Position numbers and translations under genes: made by a program. This document shows positions 35,795 to 45,468 of a stretch of DNA of 64,000 nt, piece after piece; the stretch's first letter is position 1; each line of letters opens with the position of its first letter. The notes beneath the pieces were generated by a model that was given only the letters and a program-made list of their open reading frames with translations, searched no databases and was not told where the DNA came from. This DNA comes from Luzula sylvatica (lineage: Eukaryota; Streptophyta; Magnoliopsida; Poales; Juncaceae), in the NCBI GenBank assembly GCA_946800325.1, contig OX326958.1:19614414-19678413 (forward strand), read 5' to 3'.

Positions 35795-37525
35795 CAAAAC
35801 TCAGCGAGTTTTTCTGTGAACTTTAAAAATAACTTGACTCGCAGGAGTATCGAGTCGAGCTGATTTTTCAATTTTTTTAACAACAATACTAGAGATGTAT
35901 AAGGTTCATGCATAGTAACGGAGCATGACAATTTATTTTGAGAAACTAAAAAATAATACTAACATAAAATTATCATAAATTTCGAGAGAGCCAACTAATA
36001 TACATTTTTATAATAATAAAATACACCGAATTACTAATGGGAAATACATTTTGGTTTGTAGACGAAATAAGTTTGCAAATAATCAAAATATCCAACATAA
36101 TTTGATAATTTCTGAAATAACACTCTCGACTTTTACGTTAAAATAATCGACTTTTGAAAAATCGAGAATTATTAAACATATTTAATTACAATTAACAAAA
36201 GTCGAGAGATGTTAAAATGATCGACTTTTGAAAAATCGAGAATTATTAAACAGATTTAATTACAATTAACAAATCCCTCGATTTTTCAAAAGTGAAGAGA
36301 AATCTCTCAACTTTTGAATATTTAATGATATATTTCCTTAGATTTTACCATAACATCCTATATGTTCTAATTAGTATATTTAATTAAAATGATAATTAGT
36401 ACACGTTAGCTATTAACTTAATACATAATTAATATTTATTCGAATTCATAAATTGGAATAAATTTTAATGAATATTTAATGATATGTTCTAATTATCACG
36501 TTAATTAAATGCATCATTACAAATATGAAAAATACGGCAGATACATTTTGGAGGAGAGTAATTTTTTTTTAATATCACTGTTGATGAGTTGAAAAAAAAT
36601 ATATAAAATTTTATTGTACTCCAAAATGTACCTGTCGTATTCTCCATATTTGTACTATTGCATTTAATTAATGTGATAATTAGAACATATCATTAAATAT
36701 TCATTAAAATTTATTCGAATTTATGAATTCGAATAAACATTAATTATGTATTAAGTTAATAACTAACGTCTACTAATTATTATTTTAATTAAATATACTA
36801 ATTAGAACATAGAGCATGTTATGGTAAAATCTGAAAAAATATATCATATTTTGAATTAAAATCAACCTCTCTCCACTTTTGAAAAGTCGAGAGATTTGTT
36901 AATTGTAATTAAATCTTGTTAATAATTCTCGACTTTTCAAAAGCCGATCATTTTAACATCGTCGAGAGTTTTATTTCAGAAATTATCAAACTATGTTGGC
37001 TATTTTGATCATTTGCAAATTTATTTCGTCTACAAATCAAAATTTCTCATTACTAATTATATATACAAGAAGTTAAACTTCTTGAACGAGTCGTGTGTTT
37101 CCTATATATAATAAATCCCTCCACGTCCATGCATTCCATAAGAGGAAAAGTATTCTCGAGAATAATAAAAAGAAAAAAGAAAGAAAAAAAATCTAATGAT
37201 GAAAACCAACAAAATCTCGTCAAAGAAATTGATTGCATTCAAAATAAAATTTATTTTTTCTGACTTCAAATAGTATTTTGAATTGAACCAAAGCCAAAAC
37301 TCAAGTCCTGTCCCTGCATTGACGCCAAGTCTAGCACCCCAATGTACCAGTAATTTTTTCATCCCATTCACCAGAATTTACCGGAATTTACCAGTGAATT
37401 TTTCATCCCATTCACCAGAATTTACCAGTGAATTTTCTTACTGAAAGAGACTCCCTTACTTAATTATTCCCCACTTATGAGTGACTTGTTCAAAGAATAT
37501 ACAGTGAATACAAAATATAATATGG
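35795..37525. repeat. Diverged duplicate segment B (pairs with 26160-26870)
   Basis: Matches segment A from CTCAGCGAGTTTTT (about 35801) through AACTTGACTCGC, GAGTATCGAGTCGAGC, the leader after 37058, ATGAAAACCAACAAAATCTCGTC (about 37197) and CTTACTGAAAGAGAC (about 37437). It differs by the element at 36039-37048 and by a local duplication of a CCATTCACCAGAATTTACC.G unit at 37366-37435. The two segments now flank the LINE. Confidence 0.8.
36039..37048. mobile_element. Foldback Mutator-like element, 1010 bp, 9-bp target duplication
   Basis: Flanked by ATTACTAAT at 36030-36038 and 37049-37057, the 9-bp duplication length of Mutator-like transposons. The left end GGGAAATACATTTTGGTTTG pairs with the right end CAAATCAAAATTTCTC, and the following GTAGACGAAATAA pairs with TTATTTCGTCTAC. 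The arms continue inward for about 450 bp on each side, so the element is one long imperfect palindrome centred near 36560. A TCGACTTTTGAAAAATCGAG motif recurs inside the arms. Segment A has the empty target at the same place (AATCACTAACT near 26434). Confidence 0.9.
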
Positions 37526-38590
37526 GAAAATGTATCTTGCCCCACATTCTCATTCCAATAAGGTGGCAAAGAATTAGGTCAATTAATTAATATTTTTAAG
37601 GCGTAATTTCAATAATCTGAAATTTCACGAATACCCCTGCAAACATCTCAAAATATCATGGATACTCTTTCAAAATCCTTCAAATATCATTATTACCTCT
37701 ATAAATTTTTTAAAATATCACATATACTGATATCCTTATTATATCATTTAAAAATCATCAACATATTTCTCGTTGATAATATGTCAATTACCTAATTTTT
37801 AAAATTATTTTTCTATGATAATGAATAATTTTTCTCTAAAATAAAATTTAAAACTATAAAAATTCAAATATTGTTAATTCTATCTCATAATTTTTTCCAA
37901 AAATCATTGTTGAAATCAATATTATTCTCAAAATTTTAAGTAATTATTATATTTTATATAAAGGTAAAACAAAAAAAATATTTTGAACGAAAAATTAACA
38001 AATTATTAAATAAAAGTTTAATTAGGGGTATCCATGATATTTGAAGTGTTTTCTACGTATATTTATGAAATTTCACGATTTTTTTGAAGGATATGCATCA
38101 AATTATGATGTTTTGCAAGGGTACACATGTAATTCTGCCTATTTTTAATTGACCCAATTAAGTGTAATTTGACACGTCTATATTAATATATATTAATTAA
38201 CGTGTCAATTCAATTAAACAATCAATTAAATCATCATTTATTTCAACCTTGATGGGTGTTGGGGGTGAGTATTGGGAACCCCACATAATATTGCACGATA
38301 CAAACAAAACTTACTGGTACGTTTGCATAATGGGCAATTGGCTTTTGAATAACTTGACTCAGGATTTGTTTTCTCCATCAAAATCAAGACTGAGTCTTTC
38401 TAGAATTTCTGACCACATATTTGTTACTTACTGGTACGTGCTGTTTACTTCACTTCAGGGGAGACTGGTATAATATTCTCATCTATTTTGCATGATATTA
38501 TGGTGTAGCGAGTTATACGATCGAGATTTAATTTACGCGCATGACTCGTTTCGCAAAAGATCGAAAAATAAAAAGAAGATCCCATCCCTC
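37526..38590. other. Intergenic; probable promoter of the next gene at its end
   Basis: AT-rich. It includes the ATTACCCCT / AAATATCA-type repeats near 37620-37740 that also appear near 6250-6540 and 14900. A direct repeat TTACTGGTACGT occurs at about 38310 and 38429. No gene is supported. Confidence 0.45.
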
Positions 38591-38599
38591 AAGTCCCCT

Positions 38600-38607
38600 C
38601 TATATAA
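38600..38607 (+). promoter_or_regulatory. TATA box of the small membrane-anchored protein gene
   Basis: CTATATAAA, 78-85 bp before the ATG at 38685, is followed by a C/A-rich leader (ACACCAACACATTCAACACA) typical of plant 5' UTRs. Confidence 0.75.
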
Positions 38608-38684
38608 ACAATCATCACCTTAATCCCCAAACACCAACACATTCAACACAAATCACACTCCAATTCTTCTCTAAATACACACAC

Positions 38685-39035
38685 ATGGGGAACTGCTTTG
38701 CTCAAGGTGCAAAAACATGGGCCCTGGACAACGAAGAATGGGGCGATTGCGTTGGCGAACCGACATACAAGAAACAAAATAAAAATCAGAAGAAGAATAA
38801 GAAAAATCATAAAAATTGCGATTCTTCTTCTGCTTCTACGACGGTAAAGCTAAAGATAACGAAGAAAGAATTAACGGAGATGTTAGGAAACGTAGGAGTT
38901 AGTATCGACCAGGATTTGTCGATAGAGTCGATTTTGAAGCATATTATGAATATGAATTGTGAGGAAGAGTCCGTACCGGATCGAAACGTGCAATGGAGTC
39001 CGGTTTTGGAAACCATACATGAAGTTGACGAGTAG
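38685..39035 (+). CDS. Small putatively N-myristoylated protein, 116 aa
   Basis: The start ATG at 38685 was chosen over the upstream in-frame ATG at 38541, because it follows a TATA box and leader and gives the N-myristoylation signal MGNCFAQG, with Cys4 as a likely palmitoylation site. These lipids would hold the protein on the plasma membrane. Residues 30-50 are a lysine/asparagine-rich basic tract that would add membrane affinity. From about residue 57 there is VKLKITKKELTEMLGNVGVS followed by SIESILKHIMN, and near the end NVQWSPVLETIHEVDE. The I(T)KK.L.E.L motif and W.P.L.(S/T)I(H/P)E end match a family of short uncharacterised plant proteins; the function is unknown. A truncated copy lies 1.9 kb downstream. 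No intron. Confidence 0.8.
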   Translation: MGNCFAQGAKTWALDNEEWGDCVGEPTYKKQNKNQKKNKKNHKNCDSSSASTTVKLKITKKELTEMLGNVGVSIDQDLSIESILKHIMNMNCEEESVPDRNVQWSPVLETIHEVDE

Positions 39036-40160
39036 GGGGTTAGTTGGTGTGACAATTTTTGTAAGATGATTTTATAAATTTTTTTAGGATCGAAACATGA
39101 TGATTTTATAAATGTTTGATTGGGGGAATGATTAGTTCATTACCTATATAGATATGTATTTGATAATTTTGTGTAATGAAATCACGGAAGTGGGATTTTG
39201 AGCCCACTCCATTTCTTACTTGCTTCGTCTTATCTTTCTTTTTTATAATAAAAAATAATTTTATATTTCAACGGAGTGCATTTGAAAGGGCATGTATTGT
39301 TGTCGAATTTCTTCTCCACCTTATCTTGTACTTTATATGTATAATTTTTCATTTTTTCTATATTATTTTTTTATTCTTTTCTCTACAATATGTATAAATG
39401 ATTTGTTCTTATTTATACAATTTTATTATACTTTATACCTTTTCTAGTATTTTTATAATATTTTTCTATACCATGAAAATAAAAATTCATGGTTAATACT
39501 TTTTCATTATAGATTTTTCTATACTACAATTGAAATATATGTTGTAGTTTATATTTTTTTATTATTATTTATACCTTATTTTCTATACTCTTGATAAAAA
39601 AAATATGTAAATAATTATTATTTATATATTTTTTATACTATGAATACAAGTTTTGTTGTTATTTATATTATTTTACTGTGGATAAAGATACGTTGATATT
39701 TATAACTTTTCTAATATTTGTTGTAGAAAAATGTATAAATAGTAGTGTTTTTCACCGTGAGTCATTGTAAAAATATATAAATATAAAAGTGAAATGTACG
39801 AGGCAAAAACAATTATATGTGCTTTGTAAATTCTTTTTAGGCGCTATTCACAATTTAGGCGTTGCTCGTTAAATGCGTCCTCTCGTCTAATTTTGTTGCC
39901 CGCGTTTATTTTAATCCCCTTTGCTGCCACTTAGCACCCTTTGATTCCATCCGGCAGTCATGGGCGTTCCCCCCGGGCGTGCGTTAGCATGCATTTTTGA
40001 TAATAATGAAAACTATTCTATGACATTCAATTGCTTCACACAAAAAGAAAAGAAAACATATTCGGAGAATGAATTCTTGGATTTGGGTGCAATCCAACTT
40101 CTATGTCTGGACTTTGATAGAAAATCGGGATCTGAAAGTCAGGTTCTGCTATTTCTTAAT
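39036..40160. other. 3' flank and AT-rich intergenic
   Basis: Runs of TATTTATAT/TTTTATAC-type sequence with a weak repeat of TTTCTATAC(T/C)(A/T) between 39340 and 39670. A higher-GC piece (39830-39990) has an open frame that is not recognised. Confidence 0.45.
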
Positions 40161-40165
40161 GAAGA

Positions 40166-40310
40166 TCCCCGTGCTACGCGGGGAGCATGATAATAACAAT
40201 ATTTTTCATTTTATTACGAAAGTCGGGATCCAAATATTTTTCATTTTACACTACACCAACTGCAAAACTAACTAGGATAATACCCGCACTATACAGGGAG
40301 TATGATAATT
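40166..40310 (-). mobile_element. Two related Helitron-like hairpin ends; the one at 40272 is canonical
   Basis: Two copies of a CCCCGTGCTACGCGGGG-type hairpin (40167-40183) and CCCGCACTATACAGGG (40283-40298), each followed on the plus strand by AG(C/T)ATGATAAT and ATTTTTCATTTTATTACGAAA, lie 116 bp apart. On the minus strand the second reads hairpin, TATTATC, CTAG (40275-40272), then host T, a canonical Helitron 3' end. The first lacks CTRR. The body would extend to higher coordinates, towards the pseudogene and the 123-bp array. Confidence 0.6.
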
Positions 40311-40739
40311 ATATTTTTCATTTTATTACGAAATGATAATTTGTATGATGATAATAACAATATTACATTAAAATAAAATTATTTTATGTTATATTCATCT
40401 TATCATATTATAAAATTGATTTAAATATAATCAAGAATATATTGCACGATTATATAATGTTTTTGATAGAAAATAGTTCTTTATGTTATCAAATTTTAAT
40501 ATATATATTTAAGTAAATAATAATATATAAAAAATAACACGATTTTACAAACAAACAAAAAACTTAATCACAAAAACTTAATCATCGATGGTCACAAAAA
40601 TTCATGCAAAGTAAGTAAATATATAATAGTAATGTTTTTTTTATTGATGAACAAAACAATGAAAATTATACACAATATTACATTAAACAATGAAAATAAT
40701 ATCAAAATTTAACTTGTCTGTATCCAAAAAAAAAAAAAA

Positions 40740-41012
40740 AAATTTAACAAAGAAAATTGCGATTCTTCTTCTCCTTCTACTATGGTAAAGCTAAAGATAA
40801 CAAAGAAAAAATAACGAAGATGTTAGGAAACGCTGGAGTTAGTATCGACCAGGATTTGTCGATAGAGTCGATTTTTAAGCATATTATGACTCTGAATTGT
40901 GACGAGGAGTCCGTACCGGATCGAAACTTGCAATGGAGGTCGGTTTTGCAAACCATACTTGAAGTCGATGAGTAGGGGATTGGTTGGTGTAACAATTTTT
41001 GTAGGATGATTC
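40740..41012 (+). pseudogene. Truncated copy of the small myristoylated-protein gene
   Basis: It matches the gene at 38685 from about codon 44 to the stop and on into the 3' UTR: AATTGCGATTCTTCTTCT, then ATGTTAGGAAACGCTGGAGT, then a GTATCGACCAGGATTTGTC block and the GATGAGTAGGGG stop region. The N-terminal exon part with the MGNC signal is absent. An early indel breaks the KLKITKK segment, although the C-terminal 55 codons remain open. Homology ends inside the 3' UTR at TTTGTA(G/A)GATGATT, exactly where the 123-bp repeat array begins. Confidence 0.88.
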
Positions 41013-42145
41013 GGAAAGATGGTGGCGCACCGAGAACCGTGCAATTATGTACGGTCACTCAAATCGACCTCTCCTAAATAAACGATGATTCGGTACGCGT
41101 GCTTGTCACTGCTGCCCCAAAAGTCGAAAGATGGTGGCGCATCGAGAACCGTGCAATTATGTACGGTTACTCAAATTCATCTCAAATCGACCTCTCCAAA
41201 ATAAACGATGATTCGGTACGTGTGCTTGTCACGGCTGCCCCAAAAGTCGAAAGATGGTGGCGCATCGAGAACCGTGCAATTATGTACGGTCACTCAAATC
41301 CATCTCAAATCGACCTCTCCGAAATAAACGATGATTCGGTACGCGTGCTTGTCACGGCTGCCCCAAAAGTCGAAAGATGGCGGCGCACCGAGAACCGTGC
41401 AATTATGTACGGTCACTCAAATCCATCTCAAATCGACCTCTCCTAAATAAACGACGATTCGATACGCGTGCTTGTCACTGCTGCCCCAAAAGTCGAAAGA
41501 TGGTGGCGCATGGAGAACCGTACAATTATGTACGGTCACTCAAATCCATCTCAAATCGACCTCTCCAAAATAAATGAAGATTCCGTACGCGTGCTTGTCA
41601 CGGCTGCCCCAAAAGTCGAAAGATGGTGGCGCACCGAGAACCGTGCAATTATGTACGGTCACTCAAATCCATCTCAAATCGACCTTTCCTAAATAAACGA
41701 TGATTCGGTACGCGTGCTTGTCACTGCTGCCTCAAAAGTCGAAAGATGGTGGTGCATCGAGAACCGTGCAATCATGTACGGTCACTCAAATCTATCTCAA
41801 ATCGACCTCTCCAAAATAAACGATGATTCGGTACGCGTGCTTGTCACTGCTGCCCCAAAAGTCGAAAGATGGTGGCGCATCGAGAACCGTGCAATTATGT
41901 ACGGTCACTCAAATCCAACTCAAATCGACCTCTCCAAAATAAACGATGATTCGGTACGCGTGCTTGTCACGGTTTCCCCAAAAGTCGAAAGATGGTGGCG
42001 CATCGAGAACCGTGCAATTATGTACGGTCACTCAAATTCATCTCAAATCGACCTCTACAAAATAAACGATGATTCGGTACGCGTGCTTGTCAGTGCTGCC
42101 CAAAATGTCGAAAGATGGTGCCGCATCGAGAACCGTGCAATTAAA
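41013..42145 (+). repeat. 123-bp tandem repeat array 1 (about 9 units)
   Basis: The landmark CGGTACGCGTGCTTGTCAC starts at 41091, 41214, 41337, 41460, 41583, 41706, 41829, 41952 and 42075, every interval being exactly 123 bp, with base substitutions but no indels after the shortened first unit. 123 is 41 codons. In one frame the unit reads as a peptide with VLVTAAPKVERWWRIENRAI and MYGHSNPSQIDLSKINDDSV. Three of the nine units carry TAA in place of AAA in the SK position, so the array is not one continuous reading frame. Other landmarks are CGAGAACCGTGCAATTATGT and CTCAAATCGACCTCTCC. It is not recognised as a known protein repeat. Confidence 0.95.
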
Positions 42146-43020
42146 ATTGAGTAGTAATATTTCCTGCTTGTATATGTCAAACAAGTTTGAATAATATTTC
42201 ATGCTTGTAAGAGGGTCGAAATTTGTATATACATTGGCTTTTCTAAGGCTTAAAATTGAGTAGTATCCCACATATTCTCTCAAACAAGTTTGAATGATTT
42301 TATTCGATTATAAAATTATAATTATAATTGAAAAATGATTCTATATGATATGATTATGAAAGTAATTATTTTGGTTTTCTCTTTCGTAAAGCTTAAGGTT
42401 TCAAATTAAAATTGAAAGTCGACTAAGAACAATGCAAAGCATTTTCTTGTAAACAAATTTGTGAAGAGATTATTTAAATTAACAAATACTAAAGAAAAGC
42501 CTCTTCAAGAAATTGATGTCGCAATTTTGCCAACAAATCGACTAGATAGATAATTAATGAGAAATATATCTTTATATTGTGTCTCTAATACCGCTTTATT
42601 TTTGCTATATCTTGTTTCAGATATACTATTTATGAAAAATTCAATACATGTTTTGATATTTAAGATTTCTTCAATCATTAAATTTACTTTAATAGTTACT
42701 TTGAGAATAAACAAATAAAAAAAATAGAATCAAGGAATTTAACTTTCAATTTTGGAATTGATGGTGTTGAAAATGTGATCGATTCTAGACTGATTAGAAC
42801 TAGATTGTTGGCATTTTGAACTAGTTAATCTTTTCTGTTTAATACAAGTTATTACATTTCATTTGTCGGTGGTTCACTTTATATTTGAATTTTTGTATTG
42901 ATGGATATAAGTTCTCATTCGTTTTTAATTTTTGTATTGATGGATATAAGTTCGGAACTAGTGTGTTCATTCGTTTGGCAAGTGGAATTGGATTATAAGG
43001 TGGAGGAGAAAAAATTTCTG
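42146..43020. repeat. Flank shared with the second array, then intron-like relic
   Basis: 42146-42690 is a close copy of 49590-50140 (AAGTTTGAATAATATTTC, CAAACAAGTTTGAATGATTT, CTTAAGGTTTCAAATTAAAA). 42725-42990 instead resembles intron 1 of the gene at 45469 (AACTTTCAATTTTGGAATTG, TCTAGACTGAT.AGAA, ATGGATATAAGTT). So an older partial copy of that gene, with only intron material left, lies here. Confidence 0.75.
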
Positions 43021-43735
43021 GAAATAATAATTCCATAGTTTGTTTGGATGTCTAAATTATAATTCTTTGTTTGGTTGTTTAGAAAATTTGGAATTTTAAA
43101 ATTGGAATTTCATTATTATAATATAATTAATATATTACTAGCAATTGTAAACCCATTATATTCATATAATATTATTATATGAATAAAATAATTACATTAT
43201 AATTATAATATTCATATAATTAATATAATATTATATTATTACTATAATAATATTAAATGTATTGTTTTATTATTTTAACATTAAAAGCTTGCAATTTCTT
43301 TAACTTTATACATAAGAATTAATAACATTGTATTATATCCGCATAATTACTATAATAATTATTATCTTAGTACAATATATTATATTAATTATATAGATTT
43401 GAAAATAATAAAATAATTATATTATTATAATAAAATAATATTACACATATAATAAGATTACTAATATATAATAATAATATAATATTATAAAATGCATTGA
43501 AATATTATTATAATATTATATTTTATCCATATAATAACATTCTTTATAATAAAATATATAATATTATATTCATTATATTCATATAATATAATTATCATAA
43601 TTTTTTATTTTTATTATAATAATATATAGTATTATATTAATTTTATAGATTTAACAATCACAATATAATTATTCTTTGATTATAAACTTTTGCTCCACTT
43701 TAATATAAATTAATAATATTATAATATAATAATTA

Positions 43736-43817
<82 letters not shown>

Positions 43818-43851
43818 GTTGTTATTATTATTATTATTATTATTGTTGTTG

Positions 43852-43946
<95 letters not shown>

Positions 43947-44016
43947 GTTATTATTATTATTATTGTTATTATTGTTATTATTATTATTATTATTATTATT
44001 GTTATTGTTATTGTTA

Positions 44017-44061
<45 letters not shown>

Positions 44062-44076
44062 TTATTATTATTATTC

Positions 44077-44132
<56 letters not shown>

Positions 44133-44138
44133 GTTATT

Positions 44139-44169
<31 letters not shown>

Positions 44170-44250
44170 TTATTGTTATTATTATTATTATTGTTATTAT
44201 TATTATTTTTATTATTATTATTCTTATTATTATTATTCTTATTATTATTA

Positions 44251-44282
<32 letters not shown>

Positions 44283-44780
44283 GTTATTGTTATTATTATT
44301 ATTGTTATTATTATTATTATTATTATTTATATATAAATAATAATTATAATGTAATTTTTTTATTATAATAAAATTATTACATAATTGAAATATAATTATT
44401 TTATTATTATAATATTATATGTTATTCATATAATAATATTATTTATAATAAATTAAAATAAATATTATACTAATTATATACACATAATAATATTGTTTTA
44501 TATGATTATTTTAATTATAATATATAATATTATTTTAATTGTATTAATACATATAATATTATTTTAATTGTATTAATATTGTCTTTACTGGTTTGTTAAT
44601 GAAATTGTCCATTTTGAAATTCCACCATTTTTAGAGAACTTCATTTCACTAGGATTGGGAAAAAATATTTTTCTAGAACTAATTAGTTCCATTATAATTC
44701 TCACACCAAACAAAGAATCTTGATTTGAGGAGATTTAAAGTTTCATTCCACTCCAATATTCCACCTCCCAAACATGCCCT
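43021..44780. mobile_element. AT-rich insertion with possible inverted ends, enclosing a TTA microsatellite
   Basis: The left edge has TTTGTTTGGATGTCTAAATT and TTCTTTGTTTGGTTGTTTAG. The right edge has CTCACACCAAACAAAGAATC and CCTCCCAAACATGCCCT. These TTTGTTTGG / CCAAACAAA ends, with GGAATTTCATT-type inverted neighbours, are typical of plant hAT or Harbinger MITE termini. It interrupts the intron-1-like relic, whose right part resumes near 44790. The inner sequence is almost pure A/T. Ends and target duplication are not fixed. Confidence 0.5.
43735..44337. repeat. (TTA)n microsatellite, about 600 bp
   Basis: Nearly uninterrupted TTA triplets with scattered TTG, TTC and TTT variants. The 174-residue poly-leucine reading frame is an artefact of this repeat. 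Its length makes it likely to be highly variable and error-prone in assembly. Confidence 0.98.
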
Positions 44781-44789
44781 AAAATTTAA

Positions 44790-45240
44790 ATTGTATTGTA
44801 TATACGTAGCATTTATTGAATTAAAATGTGATTATAAGTTAACTAATAATAATTCATCGATAATTGTGAAATTAGGGTGGAGAGGAGCACACAAAAAGAA
44901 ATAAAAGTTTAAAATATTTGATTTTGTTCGAGTTAAGATTTGAAATTCCGGAATATATAATCCAGGATATGCAATACCATGTTTATGCAAGCAAACATAA
45001 TCCCGGATTTAAAGTCTGGAGTAATATAAATTATAAAGTCCGGAATTTGAAATCTGGGGTTATATAAAACACAAGCTTTGGCTAGAATCTGGGATTATCT
45101 AAAATTCGCGATTCAGATTTCAGGTTAATACAGAAAAATGCATGATTTGGAAACTGGGATTACGATTCCATCTCCTTAAGCTTGTAGGGTTCAACCCCTT
45201 TCTGAAAGTAGCAACGTTACAAACCCTCAACGGGTAGAAA
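44790..45240. repeat. Relic of intron 1/exon 2 junction and upstream flank
   Basis: 44798-44892 resembles the end of intron 1 and the first bases of exon 2 of the gene downstream (CGTAGCATTTATTGAATTA; GATAATTGTGAAATTAGGGT; compare 46452-46530). The following part, with several TCCGGA(T/A)TT, GGAATAT and GGGATTA units, matches 50290-50510 beside the second, truncated gene copy. Confidence 0.75.
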
Positions 45241-45260
45241 TTCCCCGCCCTTTTCGTGCG

Positions 45261-45380
45261 ATGACTGTGTACGTGGGCCCTGTTCGCGCAATGACTGTGT
45301 ATGTGGGCCCTCTTTGCGCGATAACTGTGTATGTGGGCCCTCTTCGCGCGATGACTGTGTATGTGGTCACCGCTACTCCC
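45261..45380 (+). promoter_or_regulatory. Four-unit 30-bp promoter repeat
   Basis: ATGACTGTGTA(C/T)GTGGGCCC plus TCTTCGCGCG-like tail, with units starting at 45261, 45291, 45321 and 45351. They lie immediately upstream of the TATA box. GGGCCC in the unit resembles the TGGGCC/GGCCCA element of plant growth genes. The truncated gene copy has only one unit (about 51004). Confidence 0.85.
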
Positions 45381-45392
45381 GCCTTCTCCGCC

Positions 45393-45400
45393 TATATATA
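45393..45400 (+). promoter_or_regulatory. TATA box of the NT-C2-associated domain gene
   Basis: TATATATA 69-76 bp before the ATG at 45469, with a TC-rich leader (TTCCTTCAATCTTTCTTCTA) between. The relic copy near 51040 lacks this TATA sequence. Confidence 0.75.
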
Positions 45401-45468
45401 CACCTATTTAGATTCTGATTCAGAGAGTCTTCCTTCAATCTTTCTTCTATTCTTGATTTCTTCTTTTA

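Noticed and set aside
38541..38684. Longer N-terminus for the small myristoylated protein
   Set aside because: The upstream in-frame ATG lies before the TATA box, so it would not be in the transcript, and it would bury the MGNC signal.
41013..42145. CRISPR-like array of repeats and spacers
   Set aside because: The whole 123-bp unit repeats with no unique spacers, and the window is plant nuclear DNA.
43816..44340. 174-residue poly-leucine open frame
   Set aside because: It is the translation of a (TTA)n microsatellite and has no coding signal.
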